Shown here piece by piece: positions 8,196-15,237 of a stretch of DNA of 35,769 nucleotides (positions are counted from its first letter, which is position 1; every line of letters starts with the position of its first letter). The notes beneath the pieces were generated by a model. That model searched no databases, was not told the DNA's origin, and saw nothing but the letters and a program-made list of their open reading frames with translations. The DNA is from Spartobacteria bacterium (GTDB taxonomy: Bacteria > Verrucomicrobiota > Verrucomicrobiia > Chthoniobacterales > Chthoniobacteraceae), in contig JAJPII010000003.1 of NCBI GenBank assembly GCA_021324825.1, positions 1 to 35,769 of the forward strand. Direction: 5' to 3'. The position numbers were made by a program, and so were the translations under genes.

Positions 8196-10037
8196 ATGCG
8201 CAACCTCCTTAAAAGCCCGCTGACGATCGAGGAACTGGAACACATCCTCTCCTCCAATCCCGCGCAGCCGCTCATCCCGCAGCTGGGCGCCGAAGCCTGG
8301 AGCGAAGCCGCGGCCAACCCCGCGATCCAGAAATGGATGGTCTCCATACGCCTGCTGGCGGAAAAGGAAGCCGGCCGCGCCATGCCCGTGCTGACCGAGG
8401 AACTCTACCGCGAATTTTACGCCAACGGGAACCGGCTCAACTTCGAAACCGTCTACTTCGAACGGCGGCGGGCCCTGGCGCGCGCGGCGGTCTGCACCTT
8501 GCTGGACGGCGGCGACCGCTGGCACGAATCCCTGCGGGACAAGTTGGAGGAAATTTACTCCGAGTTCTCCTGGGCCGCCCCGGCGCACGTCAACACCTCC
8601 TCCGGCCGGGACCCGATGCACATCGACCTCTTCGCCGCCGAGACCGCGAATATGATGGCCGAGATTGTCGATCTCTTCGGCTCCGTCCTGCCTGGCGACC
8701 TCATCGCAAAAATCTACTGGCGGCTCCGCGGCCAGTTCTTCGACAACTACCTCAACCGCCACGAGGATTTCTGGTGGGCCAAAGCGTCCAACAACTGGAA
8801 CGCCGTCTGCCACCAGGGGGTGCTCGGCGCCGCGCTCGCCATCGAGCCCGACCTTTCGCTCGTCGCGCGCCTCCTGCATCTCGGCAAGCGCTATCTGCCC
8901 ACCTTCCTGCGCGGCTTCAGCGCCGATGGCGCCTGCTCCGAAGGCCCCGGCTACTGGCAATACGGCTTCGGCGCCTTCGCCATCCTCAACGCCCAGCTCG
9001 AAGCCCGCACCGGCGGCGAACTCTCCCTCTTCGAGGACGACGGGCAAGTCCGCCAGATCGCCAAATACGGCACCCGCATCTCCCTGGCGAACTTCCACTT
9101 CGTCAACTTCTCCGACAGCCCCCGCGCCGGCGCCCTGAACCCCTCTCTCCTCAGCTACCTCGGCGCCCGGCTCGATGACGCCAACTGCCGCAACCACGGT
9201 TACCGCGGCTACCAGCGCCTCGAACAGACCGGCCTCAATCTCCAGGGCCAGCGCACCGATCTGGACTACCTCGTCCGCCTCTTCCTGAACACCCCCGCCG
9301 ATCTCTCCCGCGAAACGCCCGTCGAGACCGAGGACGTCCATTTCAAGGAGGTCGGCGTGCTCGTCGCCCACGGGCGGGACAGCCGCGGCCACTTGTGGGA
9401 CTTCGCCGCGAAGGGCGGAAATAACGCCGAGCATCACAACCACAACGACTGCGGCAGCTACATCCTCAACATCGACGGCTTCCCCCTCGTCATCGAAATC
9501 GGCGCGCCCGAATACACGCGCGATTACCTGCGCGAAAAGCGCTACCAGTTCCTCGCCGCCCGCACCCAGGGGCATTCGCTGCCGATCATCAACGGCTTCG
9601 AACAAGCCGCGGGGCCAAAATACGCCGCCAAGATCCTTCGCGGCGAACTGGACGAGGACCACGTCGAATTCTCCATCGACCTCACCGCGTGCTACCCGGC
9701 CGAAGCCCATTGCAGCGAGATCGTCCGCAACTTCTACTTCGACAAACAGAACGGCAACATCCGCGTGCGGGACTTCTACGAATTGATCCAGAGCGAATCC
9801 TTCGAGTCCGCCGTCATCGTCGACCAGGAAGTCGAAGTCGCCGAAGGCGTCGCCTCCCTCACGGCGGGCGAATTGAAACTCATCATACGCCCCTTTGGCG
9901 AAACCGTCTTCGCCGGGGTCGAGGAGCATGAATACCGCGACCACTCCGGCGTCACGCGCAAAGTGAAGCGGATCATCCTCAAGCCCGCGAAAGTCGACCA
10001 GCAGAAATTCGTCGGCTACGACCTCGTCCTGGCATAA
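8196..10037 (+). CDS. heparinase II/III family polysaccharide lyase-like protein
   Basis: The 613-residue product has the two-part architecture of heparinase II/III and oligoalginate lyases. An alpha/alpha toroid (about residues 1-330) holds NNWNAVCHQGV with candidate catalytic Asn and His, and EGPGYWQYGFGAF with the catalytic Tyr. A beta-sandwich half begins near VHFKEVGVLVAHG and carries HHNHNDCGSYIL with the conserved His/Asn cluster, then EIGAPEYTRDYL. Such enzymes cleave uronic-acid-containing polysaccharides by beta-elimination. No signal peptide is visible, so cytoplasmic action on imported oligosaccharides is likely. The ATG at 8196 lies 2 bp after the aminopeptidase stop. Substrate cannot be named from sequence alone. 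Confidence 0.87.
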   Translation: MRNLLKSPLTIEELEHILSSNPAQPLIPQLGAEAWSEAAANPAIQKWMVSIRLLAEKEAGRAMPVLTEELYREFYANGNRLNFETVYFERRRALARAAVCTLLDGGDRWHESLRDKLEEIYSEFSWAAPAHVNTSSGRDPMHIDLFAAETANMMAEIVDLFGSVLPGDLIAKIYWRLRGQFFDNYLNRHEDFWWAKASNNWNAVCHQGVLGAALAIEPDLSLVARLLHLGKRYLPTFLRGFSADGACSEGPGYWQYGFGAFAILNAQLEARTGGELSLFEDDGQVRQIAKYGTRISLANFHFVNFSDSPRAGALNPSLLSYLGARLDDANCRNHGYRGYQRLEQTGLNLQGQRTDLDYLVRLFLNTPADLSRETPVETEDVHFKEVGVLVAHGRDSRGHLWDFAAKGGNNAEHHNHNDCGSYILNIDGFPLVIEIGAPEYTRDYLREKRYQFLAARTQGHSLPIINGFEQAAGPKYAAKILRGELDEDHVEFSIDLTACYPAEAHCSEIVRNFYFDKQNGNIRVRDFYELIQSESFESAVIVDQEVEVAEGVASLTAGELKLIIRPFGETVFAGVEEHEYRDHSGVTRKVKRIILKPAKVDQQKFVGYDLVLA

Positions 10038-10042
10038 ACGGC

Positions 10043-10130
10043 TGTAGAGGCCGGCCGCCTACCCGGGAACAGTCCTGGCGCTTTTGGCGTTTGCCTCCCG
10101 CTCCAGGCGGCTGGCACAGCCGCCTCTACA
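10043..10130. repeat. 88-bp palindromic element with TGTAGAGG/CCTCTACA ends
   Basis: The element starts with TGTAGAGG (10043-10050) and ends with its reverse complement CCTCTACA (10123-10130). Its right arm contains a perfect hairpin, AGGCGGCT-GGCAC-AGCCGCCT (10105-10125). The left arm is an imperfect mirror of the right arm (TGTAGAGGCCGGCCGCCT). It looks like a REP-type or miniature inverted-repeat unit in the gap between the lyase and NlpC/P60 genes. A second copy of the right arm occurs at 16278-16311. Confidence 0.7.
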
Positions 10131-10132
10131 AC
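10099..10132 (+). repeat. 34-bp dispersed repeat, copy 1
   Basis: This 34-bp sequence is identical to 16278-16311 in the same orientation. It contains the 8-bp-stem hairpin AGGCGGCT/AGCCGCCT and ends CTCTACAAC. It is the right arm of the larger palindromic element. Confidence 0.85.
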
Positions 10133-10168
10133 CGACAACGACGTCACCCCTCTAGTTAGGAAGCACTT

Positions 10169-10197
10169 TTCCGAGATGGCACGCGATTAGCTATAAT
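10169..10197 (+). promoter_or_regulatory. sigma70-type promoter for the NlpC/P60 gene, leaderless layout, with palindrome over the -10
   Basis: A perfect TATAAT (10192-10197) lies only 7 bp before the ATG at 10205, so transcription would begin at or next to the start codon. The -35 region (TTCCGA at 10169, 17-bp spacer) is weak. A perfect inverted repeat, GCGATTA-GCTA-TAATCGC (10183-10200), covers the -10 box and could be an operator. Confidence 0.6.
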
Positions 10198-10204
10198 CGC
10201 TAGA

Positions 10205-10708
10205 ATGACCATACGCCACCTCTTCGCTTTCGCCACCCTCCTCATTGCCGCGTCCGCTTCCGCCAGCCAGATTTCCGGCCCCATCGTCCCCGGCAGCCGC
10301 GCCGTGCTTCACCATGGAGTCGCCTACGCCCCCGCCCAGGCGCCCGATAACATCAAACGCGCCATCTGGGCCATCAACACCCTCCGCGACAAGCCGTACA
10401 AATGGGGCGGCGGCCACGGCTCCTTCAGCGATACCGGCTACGATTGCTCCGGCACAGTCTCCTTCGCCCTCTACCACGCCGGCCTCATCCGCTCCCCCCT
10501 CGCCTCCTCCGAGCTTCGCAACTTTGGCGACAACGGTTCCGGCCGCTGGTTCACCATCTACGCCCGCAACGGCCACGCCTTCGCCATGATCGCCGGCCTG
10601 CGGCTCGACACCACGGATTTCTACATCGGCGGCGACGTCGGCCCCCGCTGGCACAACGACCGGCGCAGCACCTGGGGCTTCTCCGCCCGCCACCCAGGCG
10701 GGGTGTAG
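10205..10708 (+). CDS. secreted NlpC/P60-like peptidoglycan hydrolase
   Basis: The 167-residue protein begins with a signal peptide (about 1-20, ending ASASA|SQ). The core holds YKWGGGHG followed by GYDCSGTVSFAL, with the nucleophile Cys81, and NGHAFAMIAG with the catalytic His124, as in NlpC/P60 cysteine peptidases that cut peptidoglycan stem peptides. The spacing of Cys and His fits the family. It stands alone between a palindromic repeat and the phage module. It could be a host cell-wall enzyme or a lytic gene at the module edge. The signal peptide and separate promoter favour a host gene. The ATG is supported by the leader directly after it and by the TATAAT 7 bp upstream. Confidence 0.82.
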   Translation: MTIRHLFAFATLLIAASASASQISGPIVPGSRAVLHHGVAYAPAQAPDNIKRAIWAINTLRDKPYKWGGGHGSFSDTGYDCSGTVSFALYHAGLIRSPLASSELRNFGDNGSGRWFTIYARNGHAFAMIAGLRLDTTDFYIGGDVGPRWHNDRRSTWGFSARHPGGV

Positions 10709-10734
10709 TTTACCCCTCCGGCGCGGGCGGCGCT

Positions 10735-10827
10735 CTACGCCTGGGAACGCACCCGTTTTGCCCAACGATCATAGACCCCCGCATCATTCCAACCTCGCTT
10801 TATCAGCGTTTCTCCTCTCACCGTCAT
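10735..10827 (-). CDS. possible 30-residue gene following the large terminase
   Basis: A short frame starts with an ATG that overlaps the terminase stop by the same ATGA pattern used at most junctions upstream. It encodes MTVRGETLIK followed by RGWNDAGVYDRWAKR and ends at TAG 10735. No family is recognised. It may be a real small phage gene, or the surviving start of a longer downstream gene (a portal gene would be expected here). Support is only the coupled start. Confidence 0.3.
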   Translation of the reverse strand: MTVRGETLIKRGWNDAGVYDRWAKRVRSQA

Positions 10828-12179
10828 AGCCACGCCTTTCGGCGCGCACCCATTCTTTCCGTCTCGACCGCTTCGTAGGCAAACGCCCCGGCCCCCGCCT
10901 CTCCCGCCGCGCGGACGGCCAGCGCCAGCGCGGTGCACCGGTCGCTGTGGCCTTCCTTCGAACGGGGCGCCCAGTAGTTATACTCCCCGTTGCTGACGAC
11001 TTGCTGCATGGCGTGCAAGTCCTCCCGTATGGCGCGGCTGATGGGGACGCGCAGCTTGGTGGGCGCCTCGAACTTGTGGCGCAGCCGCGGGAACAACTCG
11101 CGCTTGAACGCGGTCGAGAAGGTGCATAACTCCACCTTTCCAAACTTGTGGCCTCCGGGTTCCCAGGCGCCGAATTCCTTCGCCATGTAATCGCCCAGGC
11201 CGATCCCCGGCCCCGTGTAGTCGAAGCAGACCCGTTGCGCGGCCTGGATGCGGCTGCGAAGGATGCGCTCCTGTTCCGGGGTGTCGGTCGATTTCAGGAT
11301 GAGGATTTCGCGCGTCCAGAGGATGTCTCCGACTTGCTCCAGCGTGCAGCAGACGGTGGGATCGTTCGTCCGCCCGAAGTCGATGCCCGCGAATTTGGGC
11401 GTCTTCGATTGGGTGAAGAACTCCGCGCCGCAAAACTCCGTGGCGTCCGCCGACTCCGCCATGGCGATGAGGTCGTAGGGCAGAAGAACGTTGCTGCCGT
11501 CGAGGAATTCGCATTCGTATTCCTGCGCCCACCCTTCCGGGTCGTCGAGCGCTTCTTTCAGCTCCTCGACGTCGATGGGAAGACCCTGGGCCACGGCGTC
11601 GTGGATCGTGACCTTGTGCCGCGCCCAGCGCATCCTGCCCGTGTCTTCCCTGTGCCAGAGTTCGTCGGTCTTGTTCCCCTTGCCGTTGGGCGTGGTGATG
11701 AGCCGCACCTTTTTCATCCCCCCGCGCAGCGGGTTCGTGATGCTCGGCAACATGGCGCGCCACGTCTCGCCGGGCTGTTCGAGAAACGCGAACTCGGTCA
11801 AAACAACATTCGCCGAATAACCGCGCACGGTGTCAGGATTCGCCGGCACGGCGATGACCTTGCTCCCGTTCGGCCAGGTGATGTTTGCCGACTTGATGAG
11901 CGCTTCGGAGCCGGAGCGCTCCTCCGCGTAATCCGCTATCGCGAGGTGATACGCCTCGGCCCATTCCTTCACCTTCGAGAGGGAGAGCAGAGCCTGGCGT
12001 TCGCCCGCCGCGCCGATGAGCCATTCCACCTTCGCGCGCTGCAGGCAGTCTTCCACGATCTCGCACCCCATCGAGAAATCCTTCCCCGTCTGGCGCGACC
12101 AGACGCCCATCTTGAACCGGCTGGCGTCCGCGACCCACTTTAGTTGATACGGAAGGAGAAGACTTCTCGGTGAATTCAT
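10824..12179 (-). CDS. phage terminase large subunit
   Basis: The 451-residue protein has the two terminase domains. The N-terminal ATPase carries a Walker A-like SRQTGKDFSMG (about 28-38) and Walker B NVVLTEFAFLE, with the acidic pair replaced by TE, then TTPNGKGN as coupling motif. The C-terminal RNase H-like nuclease carries GIDFGRTNDPT, with its first Asp, and later HSDRCTALALAVRAA with the last Asp. The enzyme packages phage DNA into capsids. The sequence style fits terminases of Mu-like and similar phages. The ATG overlaps the TGA of the small-subunit-like gene by 4 bp. No portal, protease or capsid gene follows. Confidence 0.9.
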   Translation of the reverse strand: MNSPRSLLLPYQLKWVADASRFKMGVWSRQTGKDFSMGCEIVEDCLQRAKVEWLIGAAGERQALLSLSKVKEWAEAYHLAIADYAEERSGSEALIKSANITWPNGSKVIAVPANPDTVRGYSANVVLTEFAFLEQPGETWRAMLPSITNPLRGGMKKVRLITTPNGKGNKTDELWHREDTGRMRWARHKVTIHDAVAQGLPIDVEELKEALDDPEGWAQEYECEFLDGSNVLLPYDLIAMAESADATEFCGAEFFTQSKTPKFAGIDFGRTNDPTVCCTLEQVGDILWTREILILKSTDTPEQERILRSRIQAAQRVCFDYTGPGIGLGDYMAKEFGAWEPGGHKFGKVELCTFSTAFKRELFPRLRHKFEAPTKLRVPISRAIREDLHAMQQVVSNGEYNYWAPRSKEGHSDRCTALALAVRAAGEAGAGAFAYEAVETERMGARRKAWL

Positions 12180-12745
12180 GCCAGCCCGAAGATTTCCCTC
12201 ATCCGCTGCTGCTTCTCCTCGGAACTAAGCGCGGGATCGGTCGCGGCTTCCTTCGCGGAGGCTAGTTTCCCTTCGAGGAGATCCACCTTGCGCTTCGCCA
12301 GTTCATATTTGCGCGGCTCCAGCTTTTTTTGCAGCTTCAGCTTCTCGCGATCCAGTTCCAGCCGTTGCGCCAGGAGGACTTCCTTGAACGAAAGGTCTTC
12401 CAGAACCGCCACAAACTCTCTTTGGGCCAGCGCCCGCTTCCGATCCTTGTCGAAGCTTTTTGACAACGAGGCGGCCTCCCTCTCCGCGCGTTCTTTCGCC
12501 TGTTCAAAGCGCCATTTAAAGCCGTGATTTTTCGCAAGCCTGAAAACGGACCCGAAGTCCATTTCGATATGGAAGCGCTCTTTTATGCGCTCGGCGACTT
12601 CCCTGTAACTGGCCCCTTCTATATAAAGCCATTCGAATACGCAATCGCGATTCTCGGGTGTGGCGAGCCTGCAATATAGCGAGTTGGCGTTCTCCTTCCT
12701 CATCACTTTCGGAGCAGCGTTTTCCCCGATTCGGTTATCAGCCAC
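12176..12745 (-). CDS. terminase small subunit-like DNA-binding protein
   Basis: The product has 189 residues. Residues about 30-75 form a helix-turn-helix-like region (VFEWLYIEGASYREVAERIK and a second helix DFGSVFRLAKNHG). The rest is a long charged coiled coil (about 78-165) rich in Lys, Glu and Leu. This architecture and the position immediately before the large terminase fit the gp27-like (DUF3486-type) small subunit of Mu-like phages, which would recognise DNA for packaging. The family name is inferred from layout, not from a clear motif. The 3' end overlaps the large-terminase ATG by 4 bp and its 5' end lies inside the preceding gene by 43 bp. Confidence 0.65.
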   Translation of the reverse strand: MADNRIGENAAPKVMRKENANSLYCRLATPENRDCVFEWLYIEGASYREVAERIKERFHIEMDFGSVFRLAKNHGFKWRFEQAKERAEREAASLSKSFDKDRKRALAQREFVAVLEDLSFKEVLLAQRLELDREKLKLQKKLEPRKYELAKRKVDLLEGKLASAKEAATDPALSSEEKQQRMREIFGLA

Positions 12746-12957
12746 TGCGGCGTTTCCGGGTCGAGGCTGTCCGGCAGCAACGCTATATATCTGCGCGTGG
12801 CGAGGTAAGTAACCGCGTCGTCAAACTCCGCCAGCCCGGCCGGCGGACGCACGCGCCCGTTCAGCTCGATATGCAACTGGCCTTCCGGCAGCGCGTGCGG
12901 CTCCGCGCGCTCCAGCAGGTCGAGAAGCGCCTGGCGCAAGGTGCGTTCGCGGCTCAT
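12703..12957 (-). CDS. small phage protein, winged-helix-like
   Basis: The 84-residue frame begins MSRERTLRQALLDLLE and contains a central helix block (LAEFDDAVTYLATRRYIALL) followed by a strand-like QWLITESGKTLLRK. That pattern resembles a small winged helix as found in several phage head-operon proteins. Its ATG overlaps the TGA of the coiled-coil gene by 4 bp. Its 3' end overlaps the small terminase gene by 43 bp, an unusually long overlap, but both frames look coding. Function unknown; a role with the terminase genes is suggested by position only. Confidence 0.6.
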   Translation of the reverse strand: MSRERTLRQALLDLLERAEPHALPEGQLHIELNGRVRPPAGLAEFDDAVTYLATRRYIALLPDSLDPETPQWLITESGKTLLRK

Positions 12958-13493
12958 CGCGGCGCGCCTCCGCGCGTCAGGATGTCGATGATGTTCTTGC
13001 TCATGTTATCCATCTTCAAATCGAGGTGGACGCTGACGTCGTTGATGCGTTGGTGCAATTTCGCCGCGCGCTCCTCGTTGCTCTGGTTCACGGATAGAAG
13101 ATTCTTCTGCGCGGTCTCCGCGCGTTGCTCGCCCGCGGCGTACAACGCCTTCAACTCGCCGGAGATGCCATGGTGCGTCTCATGAAGATAGGCGCTCATC
13201 TCCTTGAGCCGGTTGTGGACGTCCTCCTTCAACTCGCCAAGCTGGGCGGTGGTGGCGAAGTCGCACACCCTTTCCTCGATTGCGTCGATCCGCTTGTCGG
13301 AATCCTTCTTGCGCGCCATCGATTCGCCGCTGATGCGTTCGAGATCCTCGGTCCGCTGGGCCTTGAGCGGATCGCGCAGGAACTGGAGGATGCCAAGGCC
13401 CTGGTTGACGGACAACACGAGGGAGCTGACGATGATCATCACCCACCCCACCGCCTGGGGGCTTTCCGGGCTGGGAAGATCGGCGAGGATCAT
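12954..13493 (-). CDS. membrane-anchored coiled-coil phage protein (DUF2730-like)
   Basis: From the ATG at 13493 the product has 179 residues. One transmembrane helix (about 15-35, VGWVMIIVSSLVLSVNQGL) is followed by a long, charged alpha-helical coiled coil to the C-terminus. Mu-like phages carry a comparable membrane coiled-coil protein (DUF2730 family) just before their terminase genes, and I infer a similar identity here. The start is fixed by the ATGA overlap with the glycosyltransferase stop; an upstream in-frame start at 13706 would run through that gene. Function unknown. Confidence 0.65.
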   Translation of the reverse strand: MILADLPSPESPQAVGWVMIIVSSLVLSVNQGLGILQFLRDPLKAQRTEDLERISGESMARKKDSDKRIDAIEERVCDFATTAQLGELKEDVHNRLKEMSAYLHETHHGISGELKALYAAGEQRAETAQKNLLSVNQSNEERAAKLHQRINDVSVHLDLKMDNMSKNIIDILTRGGAPR

Positions 13494-14260
13494 TGGAACG
13501 GCTGTGTTTGCCTGCCGTTCCAGTTCTCTCCCCACCGCGCGCCTTCGCTCTCGAGGTGGTAGCAGATCACCGTCGGGAGCAGGCGCCGGTCCGCCGCCGG
13601 CCATTGGCAGGAGAAGAGGACGTCCGTGTGCTCCGCGCTCCCCTGGTTGATGGGATACCTCTTCCTCGCGCTCGAATGCCAAAGCTGGAAGAACCCCAGA
13701 GGGCAATAGCCGAACTCATCATGCAACAGCCGCGCGCCGAGCGGCAGCCCTCGCGGCACATTGATGAGGTAGCGGTGATGAAACTGCCTCGCATAAGCGG
13801 GATCCAGTTTCACCCGATCCCACTCCGCGCGCCCATGCACATTGATGCGGTCCGCGCCATAGACGCAACGCCGGTCGAGCCGCGACTTCTCCAGCACGGC
13901 GCGCAGCCTGTCCGGCAGGACGATGTCCGCGTCCAGATGAAGCAGCCATCCTTCATGCCGCAAATGCGCGAGCCCCAGGTTGATCGCAAGGCCCTTGTTG
14001 AAGGCGCTTCCGCTTTCGTAGCAAAGGTCCGTCTGCACGCAAAGAACTCCGTGCCGCGCGCAGACGGCCTGCGTGGCCCCGTCGCCGAAGGAAGTCACCA
14101 CCACGAACTGGTCGAAATGGTGGAGATTCTCCTGGAGCGCAACATCCAGGAAATCCGAATAATCGACGCACACCGTCACGCCTTCCAGGTAGTTAAGCCG
14201 GTCGTGGATAACCGGCGGCCCCGATTCGCGGGAAAGAAAAGGTCCATACGAGTTATTCAT
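13490..14260 (-). CDS. glycosyltransferase family 2-like protein inside the phage module
   Basis: The 256-residue protein resembles GT-A glycosyltransferases. It has a strand FDQFVVVTSF, a conserved NKGLAINLGLAHL helix (about 88-100), and HLDADIVLP, which supplies the DxD-type metal and sugar-nucleotide site. A later segment, GYCPLGFFQLWH, may form the acceptor side. Such enzymes transfer a sugar from a nucleotide donor to a glycan or protein. Here it lies between the lysin candidate (3 bp upstream) and the coiled-coil gene (4-bp overlap), so it belongs to the phage operon. It could modify the host surface, DNA or virion. Donor and acceptor are unknown. Confidence 0.75.
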   Translation of the reverse strand: MNNSYGPFLSRESGPPVIHDRLNYLEGVTVCVDYSDFLDVALQENLHHFDQFVVVTSFGDGATQAVCARHGVLCVQTDLCYESGSAFNKGLAINLGLAHLRHEGWLLHLDADIVLPDRLRAVLEKSRLDRRCVYGADRINVHGRAEWDRVKLDPAYARQFHHRYLINVPRGLPLGARLLHDEFGYCPLGFFQLWHSSARKRYPINQGSAEHTDVLFSCQWPAADRRLLPTVICYHLESEGARWGENWNGRQTQPFQ

Positions 14261-14263
14261 AAG

Positions 14264-14743
14264 CTAGATATATCTGGCCGCGCCGAGTATTCGGTAAGTG
14301 ACGCGCGCCTCGAAGTTGTTTGCTGTTGCATTCGATTCCCAAAACCTGGCGGCAGCCACCGTTAGATCGAGCACATGCCCGGTGCTCTTCGCGGGGCCGA
14401 GATCGATCACGGGGAACGGGCCGTGAACAACTCCCCCTTCGAACACGACGGTCACATGCGCGCCTTCCGGATTATTCGTCCCGTCGGGATGCAGCCCGAA
14501 CGGCATGCGCGGAATGGGCGAACCGCGCAACGCGTGGAGCGCGTCATCGCGCATCGGCAGCGCGCAGCCCAGCAAACCGGGATTGCCCTTCGTATTCACA
14601 CCGCTCGCGGTCGAGCCGTCATCCTCGGGATCGTTGTCCCCGCCGAACGCCGTCGCGACTCCCCGCACGAGAATGTCATCTCCTTCAACCCATGCCGTCC
14701 ACGGCCAGGAGCCGTCGCCTTTTAATAGAATAGGTTCGTCCAT
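14264..14743 (-). CDS. double-psi beta-barrel (RlpA/expansin-like) protein, lysin candidate
   Basis: From the ATG at 14743 the product has 159 residues and no signal peptide. The sequence ATAFGGDNDPEDDGSTASG, then NPGLLGCALP, IPRMPFG, and the pair VIDLGPAKSTGHVLDL and LTVAAARFW give the pattern of a double-psi beta-barrel like RlpA, where the Asp of the DLGP motif is catalytic in lytic members. Phages use similar barrels as cell-wall lysins. It follows the holin-like and Cys-motif genes, which supports an endolysin role. The start is preferred over 14944 because the longer frame would run antisense to no known domain and overlap the 53-residue gene, whose own Shine-Dalgarno is clear. Confidence 0.68.
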   Translation of the reverse strand: MDEPILLKGDGSWPWTAWVEGDDILVRGVATAFGGDNDPEDDGSTASGVNTKGNPGLLGCALPMRDDALHALRGSPIPRMPFGLHPDGTNNPEGAHVTVVFEGGVVHGPFPVIDLGPAKSTGHVLDLTVAAARFWESNATANNFEARVTYRILGAARYI

Positions 14744-14748
14744 TTGAA

Positions 14749-14910
14749 TTATTTGAAACCGGGGGGAACGGGCGGCTTCGGCGTCGAAGCGCGCAGCCGG
14801 TCGATGCGGGCGGATATCCTTCTGCGGCAGTGCGGGCATCTGCTGCGCGTCCTGCGCCGCTCGGCCGGAACGCCGGAAGGAGTGGGAAAGGAAGATTCGC
14901 CGAATATCAT
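14749..14910 (-). CDS. 53-residue protein with CPHC motif
   Basis: A short frame starts at ATG 14910 with AAAGGAG placed 4 bases upstream, the best Shine-Dalgarno of the phage operon. The ATG overlaps the holin-like gene stop by 4 bp. The product is basic, with a single CPHC motif near the middle (RCPHCRRRISARIDRLR) and a Pro-rich end. One CxxC could bind zinc only as part of a dimer. Function unknown. Its stop lies 5 bp before the lysin candidate. Confidence 0.6.
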   Translation of the reverse strand: MIFGESSFPTPSGVPAERRRTRSRCPHCRRRISARIDRLRASTPKPPVPPGFK

Positions 14911-15116
14911 GAAGCTCCTTTATTGTTGCCCGCGACATTGCCAACGGCCGCGCGGACGGAAGCTAGTCCGCCGCCCATTAGCAGGAAGTCAACGCCGGGT
15001 TGGCGCCGCCAGAAACCCTGGACAATGCCGGCGCCGTAAACTAGTGTTGCCGCGGAGACCAGGTAAGTCTTCTTGCCGCGGAGGAAATCTGCGAGATGAC
15101 GTAATGTTGCTGTCAT
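14907..15116 (-). CDS. holin-like small membrane protein
   Basis: From ATG 15116 the product has 69 residues. A short amphipathic start (LRHLADFLRGKKTYLVSAAT) leads into a hydrophobic segment, and a second hydrophobic segment lies at DFLLMGGGLASVRAAVG. The GKKTY followed by a short helix and a glycine-rich LASVRAAV segment is typical of small phage holins that open the inner membrane for lysin release. The gene is first in the run that continues with the Cys-motif gene and the lysin candidate. An upstream start at 15227 exists but adds a stretch without membrane features. No clear Shine-Dalgarno. Confidence 0.6.
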   Translation of the reverse strand: MTATLRHLADFLRGKKTYLVSAATLVYGAGIVQGFWRRQPGVDFLLMGGGLASVRAAVGNVAGNNKGAS

Positions 15117-15237
15117 GTGCGAGAAAAAGCTTCGCACGAGCCGGGCCAATAACCTAAGCCCCCATTGCCTCCGTTGGCTCCATAGCGAGAAATTGCATTT
15201 CAGGAGCGGGCGAAAGGTGCATGACACCCCTCCAGGG

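Noticed and set aside
7908..9944. A 678-codon open frame on the minus strand opposite the heparinase-like gene
   Set aside because: It is antisense to a gene with clear catalytic motifs. Its product is an Ala/Gly/Val/Asp-rich shadow caused by high GC, with no family pattern.
14749..14944. An N-terminal extension of the beta-barrel gene up to 14944
   Set aside because: The stretch codes for the 53-residue protein in another frame, with a strong Shine-Dalgarno and a coupled start; the extension has no domain.
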